From the NCBI GenBank assembly GCA_947494305.1, contig CANLUL010000005.1, forward strand, positions 1 through 64,000: a stretch of DNA of 64,000 nucleotides, read 5' to 3'. Of the stretch, positions 34,759 through 44,604 are shown one piece after another. Position numbers and translations under genes: made by a program. This stretch comes from an uncultured Sphingomonadaceae bacterium (GTDB taxonomy: Bacteria; Pseudomonadota; Alphaproteobacteria; Sphingomonadales; Sphingomonadaceae). The notes below the pieces were generated by a model that saw only the letters and a program-made list of their open reading frames with translations, was not told the DNA's origin and made no database searches. Position 1 is the first letter of the stretch. Each line of letters starts with the position of its first letter.

Positions 34759-35873
34759 GCTGGAAGCGGCTCTTTTCGAAATCCCTATCCGCCAATCCGG
34801 AGCGCCTACATTTTGCAGCACATAGCCATCATTTATGGCCGGATGCCAGCTATGACGGGCAAGTAGAGGCTTGGCGGGATGCAGCCAGTCTAGCTGATCA
34901 TAAATGGAACAAGGTGATGGGACCGGTTTGGGAAGAGGCACAGCAACATATTGCGGTCGAGCTGAATCTCCCTGATCCGTCAACATTGGCATTCGCGCCC
35001 AACACTCATGATTTTCTGGTACGGATATTATCCGCTATCCCCATGCGTCCGGTTCGTATTCTCGCAACCGATGGCGAATTTCACAGTTTTCGCAGACAGG
35101 TCACCCGTTGGGTTGAGGCGGGAGAGGTGTTGCTGGAAACTGTTCCGGCCAGTCAGCTAGTGGAGCAGGCAAAGGCTGGCTCTTATGATTTGATCTTTGC
35201 CAGCCAAGTGCTGTTTAACTCCGGAGAGATTTTGCAAGACATTGCGAAAGTCGCCGCGATTGCAGAAACCGGCGGGCCCTGGGTTGTCATCGATGGTTAT
35301 CATGGGTTCATGGCAACCGAGACCGACTTGTCGGATGTAGCGGATTGCATCTTCTACCTTGCCGGAGGATATAAATACGCGATGGCGGGAGAGGGCGTCT
35401 GTTTCCTCCACGCGCCGCCAAGATTTGCACGGCGTCCTGCCGTGACCGGTTGGTACGCAGCGTTTGATGATCTCGCGCTACCACCGGAAGAAATTGGCTA
35501 TGCCCCGGATGGTCGGCGTTTTCTGGGCAGTACCTTTGATCCATCGGGGCTGTATCGCTTCAATGCAGTGCAGCGGATGTTGTTACAGGAAGGCCTGTCG
35601 ACTGCCACAATTTCTGATCATGTGCACCAATTGCAAAGCGCTTTTTTGCTGGAAAATCCGTTGCCGAACATGGAGCTGCTCAATCCGTTGATTGAGGGTT
35701 CTCACGCACGATTTCTCGCCTTTCACGGGAAGGATGCGCCCGCCTTGCATGCTGCGTTAGAGAATCAAAATGTGGTGACAGATGTACGCGGGGATGTTTT
35801 GCGCATTGGTTTTGCCATTTATCATGAGGATGAAGATGTGAGCAAGTTGATCAAAATTATTCGTGAAACCTGA
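34755..35873 (+). CDS. kynU: PLP-dependent class V enzyme, probable kynureninase
   Basis: 372 residues from ATG 34755, which overlaps the tryptophan dioxygenase stop. Fold type I PLP enzyme: Asp-anchor VVIDGYHGFMAT, PLP-Lys in YLAGGYKYAMAGEGVCFL, N-terminal FAAHSHHLWPDAS. Kynureninase would cleave kynurenine to anthranilate and alanine, and coupling to the dioxygenase strongly favours that role. It is shorter than well-studied kynureninases (~415 residues) and diverges from them, so it is named from context as much as motif. A kynurenine formamidase gene is not seen in the window. Confidence 0.8.
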   Translation: MSWKRLFSKSLSANPERLHFAAHSHHLWPDASYDGQVEAWRDAASLADHKWNKVMGPVWEEAQQHIAVELNLPDPSTLAFAPNTHDFLVRILSAIPMRPVRILATDGEFHSFRRQVTRWVEAGEVLLETVPASQLVEQAKAGSYDLIFASQVLFNSGEILQDIAKVAAIAETGGPWVVIDGYHGFMATETDLSDVADCIFYLAGGYKYAMAGEGVCFLHAPPRFARRPAVTGWYAAFDDLALPPEEIGYAPDGRRFLGSTFDPSGLYRFNAVQRMLLQEGLSTATISDHVHQLQSAFLLENPLPNMELLNPLIEGSHARFLAFHGKDAPALHAALENQNVVTDVRGDVLRIGFAIYHEDEDVSKLIKIIRET

Positions 35874-36011
35874 GCGCGCTTTTACCGTTACGGCATTGGT
35901 CAGTGCAGCCGAAAGATAGCGCCTTATCGCTAAAACCCTCCCATTTTTGCCATTGACCGGGCTTGAAGTAGCAGTTTAATCAGTCAGTTAAATATCAAAG
36001 CGGAGGACAAT

Positions 36012-36698
36012 ATGAGCATATCCATAGAAATTCAAAACGACGTTGCGCTGGTCACAATGGACGATGGCAAAGCCAATGCCGTGAATTTTGAACTGATGGA
36101 AGCGCTGAACGACGCATTGGACAAAGCAGAGGCCGATGCCAAGGCAGTGGTTTTGACCGGACGCGATGGTCGTTTCTCCGGCGGTTTTGATCTGGGCATG
36201 ATGGGTGATTTTACCAAAGAGGATTCGGTGCGATTGCTCGACCGGGCTTCGGAACTCGTGCTTCGGCTCTATGGCGGCCCGCTTCCTGTCGTCGGGGCCT
36301 GTAACGGCCATGCTATTGCGATGGGCGTTTTCCTGATGATGTGCTGCGATACGCGCGTTGGTGCGGATGGCGATTTCAAGTTGGGTGCCAATGAGTCGAT
36401 TACAGGTATGACCCTGCCGGTCTTTGCTGTGGAATTGGCGCGTGAACGACTGACGAACAAACACCAGACCCGGGCAATGATTCAGGCGTTTATCTATGAT
36501 CCCAAGGGCGCGGTCGAAGCCGGGTATCTCGATATGCTGGTTGAGCCAGAAAAGGTAATCGATACGGCAGTGAATATTGCAGGAAAACTCGCGCAGCTCC
36601 CTGGTCATGCCTATGCCTATCAAAAATCAGCCATGCGGGGTCCTGCGTTGCAGGCCATTCGCGATAGTATAGGCAATCATCCGAATTTGCGGCGTTAG
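36012..36698 (+). CDS. crotonase/enoyl-CoA hydratase-family protein
   Basis: 228 residues. The crotonase oxyanion-hole motifs are GRDGRFSGGFDLGMM and PVVGACNGHAIAMGVFLMMCCDTRVGADG. The usual catalytic Glu pair of true hydratases is only partly evident (LGANESITGMTLP), so it may be a hydrolase, isomerase or another crotonase activity. GGAGG precedes ATG 36012 by 7 nt. The stop codon overlaps the stop of the convergent VOC gene by 4 nt. Confidence 0.88.
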   Translation: MSISIEIQNDVALVTMDDGKANAVNFELMEALNDALDKAEADAKAVVLTGRDGRFSGGFDLGMMGDFTKEDSVRLLDRASELVLRLYGGPLPVVGACNGHAIAMGVFLMMCCDTRVGADGDFKLGANESITGMTLPVFAVELARERLTNKHQTRAMIQAFIYDPKGAVEAGYLDMLVEPEKVIDTAVNIAGKLAQLPGHAYAYQKSAMRGPALQAIRDSIGNHPNLRR

Positions 36699-37063
36699 CG
36701 GTGCTGATCGATCAGGATGGGATTGCCATCCGGGTCGGTGACCATGATGCTGGCTGGTCCAGAATCCCCTTCGGCTTCGCTGTCGAGGGCGATATCGGCA
36801 TCCTTGAGCAATTTTTGAATGTCGCGGACATCATCAAATTCTTCTAGCGGCTGTGCATTGCTATCCCAACCTGGATTGAAGGTCATCATGTTCTTGGGAA
36901 ACATGCCCTGAAAAAGGCCGATAGCGGTGTCTTCATTTTTCATGATCAACCAGTTCTGGTTCTCGTCACCATGAAATTTGGTGAAGCCGAGCGTTTCATA
37001 AAAGGCTTTTGATGCGGCAAGGTCTTTGACCGACAGGCTGAGTGAAAAAGTCCCGAGTTTCAT
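36695..37063 (-). CDS. VOC (glyoxalase-like) family protein
   Basis: 122 residues with one complete betaalphabetabetabeta pair of the vicinal-oxygen-chelate fold: KLGTFSLSLSVKDLAASKAFYETLGFTKF and SIMVTDPDGNPILIDQ. It resembles single-domain glyoxalase/bleomycin-resistance/dioxygenase proteins; no specific substrate. Last gene of the minus-strand operon that begins with the S9 peptidase; GGAGAG lies just before its ATG and the gap to the DUF4199 gene is 14 nt. Confidence 0.85.
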   Translation of the reverse strand: MKLGTFSLSLSVKDLAASKAFYETLGFTKFHGDENQNWLIMKNEDTAIGLFQGMFPKNMMTFNPGWDSNAQPLEEFDDVRDIQKLLKDADIALDSEAEGDSGPASIMVTDPDGNPILIDQHR

Positions 37064-37077
37064 AATGTCTCTCCAGT

Positions 37078-37608
37078 TTATGGACGTGCAGGGAATGCTT
37101 TGGGGTTGCGTAAAACGGCAGCGGAAATGATGGATATCAAGACACCGACCGGAAAAATCTCGAGGAATGTCATCGGCACACGGATGTAGAATTTGCCATA
37201 GTCCGCCTTGAGCGCTTCCATTTCGGCGACCAGTTTTTCCAGTGCCGGGCCGCTCAGTCCATCGGCGGTGCGCTGGGCAATGATGTCCGCGGTGTAATTG
37301 TGAATGAAGGCATAGTCGGTGGCGGTCAGGTACATTTGCCAGATGGCCACGTACATGACCCCGGCAATAGCGGCGATGGCCAAACCTGCGCCCAGCGCTG
37401 ACCAGAATTTTATAACGCCGCCCATGCTCTCATCGCGAATTTTTTTCACGCCAACGAAGATCATCGACAGGGCGATCAGCATGATCAGATAGCCGAAAAA
37501 TTCGGATGCCCAGAAGCTTTGCGAGCCTCCGGCCAATATACCGAACATCATCGACAGGATAACAATCGTCCCTGATATTAAGCCATATGTGAAAATTACT
37601 CTGCGCAT
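37078..37608 (-). CDS. DUF4199 membrane protein
   Basis: 176 residues with four TM helices (IFTYGLISGTIVILSMMFGIL; FFGYLIMLIALSMIFVGVKKIRD; WSALGAGLAIAAIAGVMYVAI; MTFLEIFPVGVLISIISAAVLR) and a helical extracytoplasmic loop between the third and fourth. This is the DUF4199 pattern. Function unknown. A strong GGAGG lies before the ATG at 37608. Confidence 0.85.
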   Translation of the reverse strand: MRRVIFTYGLISGTIVILSMMFGILAGGSQSFWASEFFGYLIMLIALSMIFVGVKKIRDESMGGVIKFWSALGAGLAIAAIAGVMYVAIWQMYLTATDYAFIHNYTADIIAQRTADGLSGPALEKLVAEMEALKADYGKFYIRVPMTFLEIFPVGVLISIISAAVLRNPKAFPARP

Positions 37609-37700
37609 ATTTCGCCTCCCTGATGCAGCAAACTATGCCGTGTCGCTCGGTTAAAGCCAATCACCCTGATGGGTGATTTGACCTAATTCACCCTAATGTC

Positions 37701-38132
37701 TCACGCGATAAGCTGCAAAGATTTCGCCTTTTCAATGGCCAATATCCGGCGATCGACATCCAGTTTTTCAAATACATGTGCAACATGGGTTTTGATGGTG
37801 TTGGGGGATATTTTGAGCGTTCGGGCCATTTCTTTGTTCGATTGTCCGCTGGCCATGCATTCGAGTACTTCCAGTTCCCGTTTGGAAATACCCAATGTTT
37901 CAATCGCCGCGTTGTTCCGCTCAAACGGACCGGCTTGATGTGTTCTGGTCAATTTTGAACCGACCCAAATTCCCATAACCGCGAAACCAAGTGCAATGAG
38001 CACGATATAAATTTCCACAGGATATGTCTTGAGAAAATACTGGTACTGCAACCACTCCAGAGCAAAGGCCGCCAATGCCAGAAGCAGGGCGTAGAGAATG
38101 ACAGTCGTGAACAAGGTTCGGCGCCGTTTCAT
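37701..38132 (-). CDS. membrane-anchored LuxR-type HTH regulator
   Basis: 143 residues. Two N-terminal TM helices (FTTVILYALLLALAAFALEWL; EIYIVLIALGFAVMGIWVGSKL) are followed by a GerE HTH (ISKRELEVLECMASGQSNKEMARTLKISPNTIKTHVAHVFEKLDVDRR). No receiver domain is present. Such one-component membrane regulators usually sit next to DUF4199/DUF2339 genes and probably sense an envelope signal. Starts directly after the DUF2339 stop (38133), so translation is coupled. Confidence 0.88.
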   Translation of the reverse strand: MKRRRTLFTTVILYALLLALAAFALEWLQYQYFLKTYPVEIYIVLIALGFAVMGIWVGSKLTRTHQAGPFERNNAAIETLGISKRELEVLECMASGQSNKEMARTLKISPNTIKTHVAHVFEKLDVDRRILAIEKAKSLQLIA

Positions 38133-40763
38133 TTATGTGGCCGCTTCTTCTTCGTGCTCCCGTTTCATCACTTTGCCGTAGATCCAGCCAATTCCGATGA
38201 GGGCAATGCCAAGGCCAAGAAAAGATAATATGCGTAGAACACCATCAAGCTGGGCTGCGTCGACGAGGAAGACCTTGAACGTAATGATAGTAAGGAGGAG
38301 CAGCCCGGCTATCCTAAGCAGAGCGTTGGCAGATTTTATACCGCGCATCAGCCATGCAATCGCAAGGAGCAGCAGTCCGGCGCTGTACAAATAGGTTTCG
38401 GTAGAGGTGAAGGGCGGTGTCGCAATATCACCACCATGAACGGCTTGCCGTACGGTAATCATCACAGCAGCAATGGCGGCTAACAGGCTACCGATCTCCA
38501 GTGGTCGAACGAGGTGCGACAATGTCGCTTTTATCCGTCCGCTTCGTGCAAATAACCACAGCCAGAGCGCGGCGGCGGCAAAATGCAGGCTGCCCAGATT
38601 GGCGAGCGGCGCTGGACCCATAGCCTGTTTCACGGAGGTGGGGCTTAGCAGGAGCAGGTCGAAATAGACAAAACGGAAGAGTGCCAGCCCAGCCAGCGTT
38701 AGGCCCAATATCCTGAGCGGTTTTTGCAGGTCTTCGCTCCAGCTGCGGGTGACCAGCAACCAGCCAATGACGGCAAGCAATTGGGTGAGCAGCGCACGTT
38801 CGGCAAAGCCATATTGGACAAACTGCTGGATAGCACCAATTGCCAACGGCTGTTTGAACAGCAAGTACAGATAGCTAGCCGCGGTTATGCAGCCAACCGC
38901 GGTAACGAAACCGCCCAGCTTGGTTCCCAATATTTCTCGGCTGTAAAAGGCCAGGCCAATAATAGCCATGGATGGAACCAAAATTTTGGTAACCATTTCT
39001 ATCGGGTCAGGAAGGCCGCCATAGAGATTGGTTTCACCTTCGAGAGAGGCAAACAGAGTTTCAACCAATCCTTCCCCGAAATAGAGCATCAAAATGCCTG
39101 TGATCGCAACGGCAATGGTTGTTTCAACAGCAATTGCCTTGCGGTTCGAATATCGTGCCCAGACAGCCAAACAACCGGCGACGAAAACCGCCACTAGCAC
39201 AACAAAGATTTCGAGCGTCCAATGCCACAGAGCAATCGCCAACAATATGGCAGTCATCGCGCTTGCGAGAGGCATAACGGCTCTTAGGTCCAGGAAATTT
39301 GTACGCCAGGCCATGATGGCAGAAGGTATCGCCACAGCAATACACACGCTGCCCCAGATGGTGTCGCTCCAACCGAAATCACCCACCATTCCACCCGCCA
39401 ACAGCATCGCGCCCGGGGCGATCAATCCGATCAGCGCCCACATCCATCCGCTTTTTGGTCTTGCTGTGAAAACATGACCCGCTGCTCCGAAAAGAATAGC
39501 AAATCCGACGGCTGGTATCAGGTCAGGTAGATCGGGGCCATAATCCGAAAATGCCATAACCACCATGGTTACTGCGAGCCCCAAGGCGCCAGCGACGGCG
39601 GGAGTCAAATTGTCATCGCGCCATGCCAGGGCGATGGAGAAAATCGCGAGCACTGCAAAGAACAACCAGCTAAGTGGTGAAAATTCAATGAGCGGTGCGA
39701 GCAATATGAGCTGTATCAATCCGACCGCCAGAGGGATGCTTTGCAAGACTGATTTGGGAATTCCAAAACTGGCGTCGGTGCGCGCCAAAGTCAAAACGCC
39801 GCCAATAGCAAGCAGCACGACGAATGCGCCAATAAATGGAATATCGCCCGTCACATCCATCAACAATAGTGCAGTGGTCCAGATAACGCTGCCGCCGGTT
39901 GCCAGAAGCGCCAGCCATGCCCACCCGCGATGGATGGCCAGACCAAATAATCCGGCCGTAAAAACCCCTAGATAGATAAGCAGCGGAGCCACTGACTCCG
40001 GACCCAGACCGGCAACATAGGGAGCAGCAAAACCACCAAGCAAGCCCATGATTGCGGTTGGCGGGCCGTGTTTCTGCGAAAGGAAAAACGCCAATATTGT
40101 GACGCCGATAACCCCGATCAGTGCGGGAGTTAGCGAGAGCAGGCCGTATAACTCGCTCGCCATGTAGAGCGTCGCATAGAGCACCGCGATGCCCGCACCG
40201 GCAATGCTATGCCCGATGCGCAGATCATCGGTGAAGATACTGCCAAAGCGTGGGATATGTTTTCCATATTCCGAAAGACCAATGAGCAACAGGCCGAAGA
40301 AGGCGGCCGTGATGCAACGCATGGTCGGGCCAAAATAGCCCGCCTCGATCGAGAATCGGACCAGGAAGAAACCGGCAAATACGAGTGCAATACCGCCAAT
40401 CCAGATAGGCAGTTTGCCGCCGATCAAATCTTCAAAGCGCTTGCTTAGGCTTTGCTTTGGAGCTTGGTTTTTGGGTTTGGCAGAGGTTGGAGCGAGCGGT
40501 TTTGGTGCCGCAATATTCTGGCTGATTTTGTCTGCGGGAGCGGCAGCCTTAGCAGCAGTTTTTGATTGTTCTGGTTCTGAGACCGGTTCTTTGGCGGGCG
40601 CATTTACGGGCTTAACATCGATTTTGTCGGGCGCTTTTTTGGTCGCGACACCGTTGACTTCCAGTTCTTCCAATCGTGCCCGCAAAGCGGTCATCGTTTT
40701 TTTCTGCTCGGAGAACAGGATGATGAGAACAACAATGCCCCCAAAAAGAAGTAGATCGATCAA
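38133..40763 (-). CDS. DUF2339 polytopic membrane protein
   Basis: 876 residues. A coiled-coil N-terminus (SEQKKTMTALRARLEELE) is followed by a Lys/Pro/Ala-rich linker and more than twenty hydrophobic helices, with the DUF2339 signature LSKRFEDLIGGKLPIWIGGIALVFAGFFLVRFSIEAGYFGP. Function unknown, inner membrane. The start is TTG 40763, placed immediately after the TAG of the peptidase gene, with AAGGA about 10 nt upstream in that gene; this is tight translational coupling. Confidence 0.9.
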   Translation of the reverse strand: MIDLLLFGGIVVLIILFSEQKKTMTALRARLEELEVNGVATKKAPDKIDVKPVNAPAKEPVSEPEQSKTAAKAAAPADKISQNIAAPKPLAPTSAKPKNQAPKQSLSKRFEDLIGGKLPIWIGGIALVFAGFFLVRFSIEAGYFGPTMRCITAAFFGLLLIGLSEYGKHIPRFGSIFTDDLRIGHSIAGAGIAVLYATLYMASELYGLLSLTPALIGVIGVTILAFFLSQKHGPPTAIMGLLGGFAAPYVAGLGPESVAPLLIYLGVFTAGLFGLAIHRGWAWLALLATGGSVIWTTALLLMDVTGDIPFIGAFVVLLAIGGVLTLARTDASFGIPKSVLQSIPLAVGLIQLILLAPLIEFSPLSWLFFAVLAIFSIALAWRDDNLTPAVAGALGLAVTMVVMAFSDYGPDLPDLIPAVGFAILFGAAGHVFTARPKSGWMWALIGLIAPGAMLLAGGMVGDFGWSDTIWGSVCIAVAIPSAIMAWRTNFLDLRAVMPLASAMTAILLAIALWHWTLEIFVVLVAVFVAGCLAVWARYSNRKAIAVETTIAVAITGILMLYFGEGLVETLFASLEGETNLYGGLPDPIEMVTKILVPSMAIIGLAFYSREILGTKLGGFVTAVGCITAASYLYLLFKQPLAIGAIQQFVQYGFAERALLTQLLAVIGWLLVTRSWSEDLQKPLRILGLTLAGLALFRFVYFDLLLLSPTSVKQAMGPAPLANLGSLHFAAAALWLWLFARSGRIKATLSHLVRPLEIGSLLAAIAAVMITVRQAVHGGDIATPPFTSTETYLYSAGLLLLAIAWLMRGIKSANALLRIAGLLLLTIITFKVFLVDAAQLDGVLRILSFLGLGIALIGIGWIYGKVMKREHEEEAAT

Positions 40764-42707
40764 CTAGTCATCCTTGCCAAGCAGATATTTGCGCCAGAAT
40801 AGAAGGCTCGCCCAGAATTGATAGTCGGCATTGGCTTTCTTGCGAAAACCATGACCTTCATTCTTCGCCAGCAGATGCCAGGCATCGCGGCCATTGTTGC
40901 GAACCGCCTGGATAAGTTGATCCGCTTCGCTCGCCGGCACGCGCGGGTCATTGGCGCCGGTAACAACCATTAGTGGCAAATCGATTTCATCAGCGCGGGT
41001 GAGGGGGCTGATTTCTTCCAATTTTGCACGCTGCTCAGGGATGCGTTCATCACCATATTCAATGCGCCGTAAATTGCGCCGGTAGGCTTGCGTGTTTTCC
41101 AGGAAGGTCACAAAATTGGAGATACCTACGGACTCCAGGCCGGCCTTCAATTTACTCTTGTAGCGTAGCATTGATGCCAGCGTCATATAGCCACCATAGC
41201 TGCCGCCAGTAATGGCGATACGCTTTTTGTCGATCCTCTTGTCCCTGCGCAAAACGTTCAGAAAACTGCCAATATCCTTCACGCTATCTTCACGCTTCCA
41301 TGGGCCGTTATCCAATGCCACAAAGCGCTTTCCGAAACCCGTTGATCCTCGCACATTGGGATAGAATATCGCAACGCCTAGTTCGTTGATCAGGTAATTG
41401 TTCCGGCTGATAAAACGCGGCGTCGCCTGTCCCTCGGGACCGCCGTGAACATTGATAATAAGTGGCCGTTTGCCGTCATGCTTTTTCCGGTCAGGCCGGA
41501 ACAGATAACCCGACATTTTTTCGCCATCAAAGCTTTCAATCTCAACCAATTCCGGCGCGACATTGTTGTCGGCGTCGAGGCCGCCGGTTTCGCTTTTCGT
41601 CCACCGTGTGACGGCCAGTGTTTCTGGATTGATACTATAGGCGTCGATACCAGTTTTATTGGAGTTGAGAGTGATGCCCAGCTCACCCCAAGGCGCAAAT
41701 TCTACTCCGCTGATGACGCCAGTGGGTAGCGCATCAACGGTCCGGACATTCCCACTCTGCATATCGTAAAATTTCAGGATGGAACGCCCGGCCTGATTAA
41801 CTTCAAAGGCTATCCAACGGCCATCCTTGCTTATATCGAAATCCGAAATGTCCCAGATTTTCTCATCCACCATCGGCGTGAAAACAGAGGTTTCAACATC
41901 GACCACACCCAGCCGCTTCACATCGCTGCCTTCATCGGAAGCAGCCCAGAGTTTGCCATCGGGGGCAAACTTCAATCCGTCATAGGCGACGGGTTGTTCG
42001 CTATTGGTCAGTTTTTGTGATGTGCCATTGGCGATATCGATCAGATACAGCTGATTATCAGTGACCGAGACATAGTTGAACACCAGCAGTTTTTTGTCAT
42101 CCGGCGAAAAATCTATCGGGAACCACCCGCCACCCGACGAGGCAATGAGCATCACGGCCTTACCGGATTGTGCAGGATCCATAAGATAGATGTCATTGTA
42201 AATGCCGGTGCGTTTGTTCGACCCAAATGCGACAAATTTTCCATTGTTTGACCAGGGACCAAGGCTGTTTCGGCTCTTGCCATCGGTCAGCAGTTTGGGG
42301 CGTCCATTGTCTAGTGCGAAAATCTGGTTTACCTCGTTACCCCCGCTATCTTTCTGAAAAAGAAATACAGAGCCGGTAGTTGAGATGCTAGCCGTCCGGA
42401 CCGGTTCTGCCGCGAATGTCAATTGCTCGCGCTTTCCCAGCGGCCGCGAAACGCGGTGCAGTTGCCTGGTGTCGGCAAAGCGGGTGCTGACAATCATCGA
42501 TCGATCGGACGGATCCCACTCAACAAAGCTGGCCGTCCTGAATTCCATATAGGGGCGTGTATCTTCGACTATATTCATCGAGATATCGGGTATTTGATCA
42601 GCGACAAGCGCCGCCGGTTTGGGCGCAATTTGCTCTGCCGATGCCGGTTCCGCGATCATCGCGGTCAAACAACCAGTTACTGCAAGAGCCACCAATGCAA
42701 AACGCAT
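40764..42707 (-). CDS. exported S9-family peptidase
   Basis: About 647 residues from ATG 42707, chosen because AGGGAAG lies 6 nt upstream. A signal peptide (MRFALVALAVTGCLTAMIAEPASA) is followed by a TolB-like beta-propeller (TGSVFLFQKDSGGNEVNQIF and repeats) and a C-terminal alpha/beta-hydrolase domain of the prolyl-oligopeptidase family. Catalytic Ser is in GGSYGGYMTL, Asp in VTGANDPRVP and His in NEGHGF. It would hydrolyse short peptides in the periplasm. First gene of the five-gene operon that also encodes DUF2339, the HTH regulator, DUF4199 and VOC proteins. Confidence 0.9.
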   Translation of the reverse strand: MRFALVALAVTGCLTAMIAEPASAEQIAPKPAALVADQIPDISMNIVEDTRPYMEFRTASFVEWDPSDRSMIVSTRFADTRQLHRVSRPLGKREQLTFAAEPVRTASISTTGSVFLFQKDSGGNEVNQIFALDNGRPKLLTDGKSRNSLGPWSNNGKFVAFGSNKRTGIYNDIYLMDPAQSGKAVMLIASSGGGWFPIDFSPDDKKLLVFNYVSVTDNQLYLIDIANGTSQKLTNSEQPVAYDGLKFAPDGKLWAASDEGSDVKRLGVVDVETSVFTPMVDEKIWDISDFDISKDGRWIAFEVNQAGRSILKFYDMQSGNVRTVDALPTGVISGVEFAPWGELGITLNSNKTGIDAYSINPETLAVTRWTKSETGGLDADNNVAPELVEIESFDGEKMSGYLFRPDRKKHDGKRPLIINVHGGPEGQATPRFISRNNYLINELGVAIFYPNVRGSTGFGKRFVALDNGPWKREDSVKDIGSFLNVLRRDKRIDKKRIAITGGSYGGYMTLASMLRYKSKLKAGLESVGISNFVTFLENTQAYRRNLRRIEYGDERIPEQRAKLEEISPLTRADEIDLPLMVVTGANDPRVPASEADQLIQAVRNNGRDAWHLLAKNEGHGFRKKANADYQFWASLLFWRKYLLGKDD

Positions 42708-42776
42708 AAACATCTTCCCTGTTTGATTTTGCAATGTTTATGGACGAATGCAGGTAAAAGCAATTAGGGGATAGTG

Positions 42777-44588
42777 ATGTTTACCAACGGCCCTTTTGTT
42801 TTGCTGGATGATGCGCGCGAAGAAGGCGCGGCACCGGCGCGGCTATATCGTGATCCGGTTTCCGTGATTTCGGCAACAAAGTGGGAAGACTTGGAGTCCT
42901 CATTAGCGCAGTTAAAGGAGGCTCAGCACGCCGGACTGCATATTGCTGGCTATCTTTCTTATGAGGCGGGATTGGCGCTGGAGGGGCGTTTGCAGGGGCG
43001 CTTTCCCGATACGTTACAGACACCGCTGGCCTGGTTTGGCGTGTTCAAAGAATATAAAGAGTTAGAAACCCCAACATTGTTGGAAAATCTGCCCGATCCG
43101 GCGGGTGCCTGGCTGGGAAAATTGGAACCGGGGATTTCGCGATCTGACTATGATGCCGCCTTTGAAAGCGTGCAGGAATATATTCGCGCCGGTGATATTT
43201 ATCAGGCCAATCTGACATTTCGGGCGCAGGCAAAATTTGCCGGGCATCCTTTGGCGCTCTATGCTGCTGTGCGGTCGCGCGCCAAAGCCGGTTATGGCGG
43301 TATGATTTTTGATGGGCAGGATTGGACATTGTCCTTTTCACCGGAACTGTTCTTTGCGCTCAAGGGTGGTCGCATCACCGCAAAGCCGATGAAAGGTACC
43401 GCCGCCCGCGTTTCGGATGAGGAAACGGATGCTGCCGTTCGCGAAGAACTGCTCCATGATCCCAAGCAACGCGCAGAGAATCTGATGATCGTCGACCTGC
43501 TCCGCAATGACCTGTCGCGTGTGGCGAAAAGCCGCAGCGTCGAAGTGCCGGAATTGTTCCATATCGAGAGCTATCCCACCATCCACCAAATGACGTCTAC
43601 CGTTACGGCGCAACTCGATGACGGCAGGGATGCAGTCGACGTTCTGCGTCAGATTTTCCCCTGCGGTTCGATAACCGGCGCTCCAAAAATCCGGGCGATG
43701 GAGATTATTGACGAACTGGAGCCCGACCTGCGCGGTATCTATTGCGGCTCGATCGGCCGGATTGATCCGAACGGTGACGCGGCGTTCAATGTGGCCATTC
43801 GCACTTTCTATCTGGGCGGTGACAATGCAGGTGGCGACAAAAAGCTTTCCATCGGCCTTGGCTCTGGGATAGTGGCAGATTCAACAGGTTCGGAAGAATG
43901 GCGGGAATGCCTCGCCAAGGGGAGATTTGCAAAAGTGGGGGCACATAATGACGCTGGTCGGGGTGATGCGCATAGTGTTGACCTGATCGAAACAATGGCA
44001 TTCGATCCAGCGAGCGGCATCCAACGGTTGGAGGCACATCTCGAACGGATGAAAGCCAGCGCTGCTGCACTAGAATTTGAATTCGACCGTCATGCGGCGC
44101 GTAACACTATACAGGCCGTGACCTTCCATCAGGAAGAACCGGCAGTGGTCCGGTTGATGCTCGCCAAATCAGGCGCCGTTGCGATTGAACTCAAACCCAT
44201 GCCAGCGCCGCTAACCGAGCCGGTCCAATGCCAACTGGTCCCCATGCAGACGGGCGCAGCCGACTATCGCCTCCACCACAAAACCAGCGACCGACGGGTT
44301 TATGATGTGGCCAAAGGAGAGGGTGGTCTGGGCGAGGGTGTGCATCCGATATTTGTCGATGCGGAGGGCTATGTCACCGAAGGCGTGATCTGGAATGTCT
44401 TTGTTGAGCGCGACGGGAAATTGCTAACGCCGCCATTGTCGCGCGGCGTGTTACCGGGCGTGCTGCGCTGTGAGTTGTTGGAGAGCGGGCAGGCGGCTGA
44501 GGCGGATTTGCGGGCGGATGATTTGGTTGGCGGGTTTTTGGTTGGGAATAGTGTGCGTGGGTTGAATGGGGCCAAGGCGGATGTTTAG
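42777..44588 (+). CDS. pabBC: fused aminodeoxychorismate synthase component I / aminodeoxychorismate lyase
   Basis: About 603 residues. Residues ~1-390 are PabB, the chorismate-binding enzyme converting chorismate plus ammonia to 4-amino-4-deoxychorismate (ETTSPELFF-like region SFSPELFFAL; KPMKGTAAR; IVDLLRNDLSRVA; GSITGAPKIRAMEIID; GIYCGSIG; GLGSGIVADS). The C-terminal ~200 residues are a PabC-type class IV aminotransferase/lyase with PLP Lys in LHHKTSDRR and VTEGVIWNVFV, releasing 4-aminobenzoate for folate synthesis. The fusion is common in alphaproteobacteria. AGGGGAT precedes ATG 42777; a GTG directly before it is also possible. Confidence 0.93.
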   Translation: MFTNGPFVLLDDAREEGAAPARLYRDPVSVISATKWEDLESSLAQLKEAQHAGLHIAGYLSYEAGLALEGRLQGRFPDTLQTPLAWFGVFKEYKELETPTLLENLPDPAGAWLGKLEPGISRSDYDAAFESVQEYIRAGDIYQANLTFRAQAKFAGHPLALYAAVRSRAKAGYGGMIFDGQDWTLSFSPELFFALKGGRITAKPMKGTAARVSDEETDAAVREELLHDPKQRAENLMIVDLLRNDLSRVAKSRSVEVPELFHIESYPTIHQMTSTVTAQLDDGRDAVDVLRQIFPCGSITGAPKIRAMEIIDELEPDLRGIYCGSIGRIDPNGDAAFNVAIRTFYLGGDNAGGDKKLSIGLGSGIVADSTGSEEWRECLAKGRFAKVGAHNDAGRGDAHSVDLIETMAFDPASGIQRLEAHLERMKASAAALEFEFDRHAARNTIQAVTFHQEEPAVVRLMLAKSGAVAIELKPMPAPLTEPVQCQLVPMQTGAADYRLHHKTSDRRVYDVAKGEGGLGEGVHPIFVDAEGYVTEGVIWNVFVERDGKLLTPPLSRGVLPGVLRCELLESGQAAEADLRADDLVGGFLVGNSVRGLNGAKADV

Positions 44589-44604
44589 TCCAACACATAT
44601 ATTG

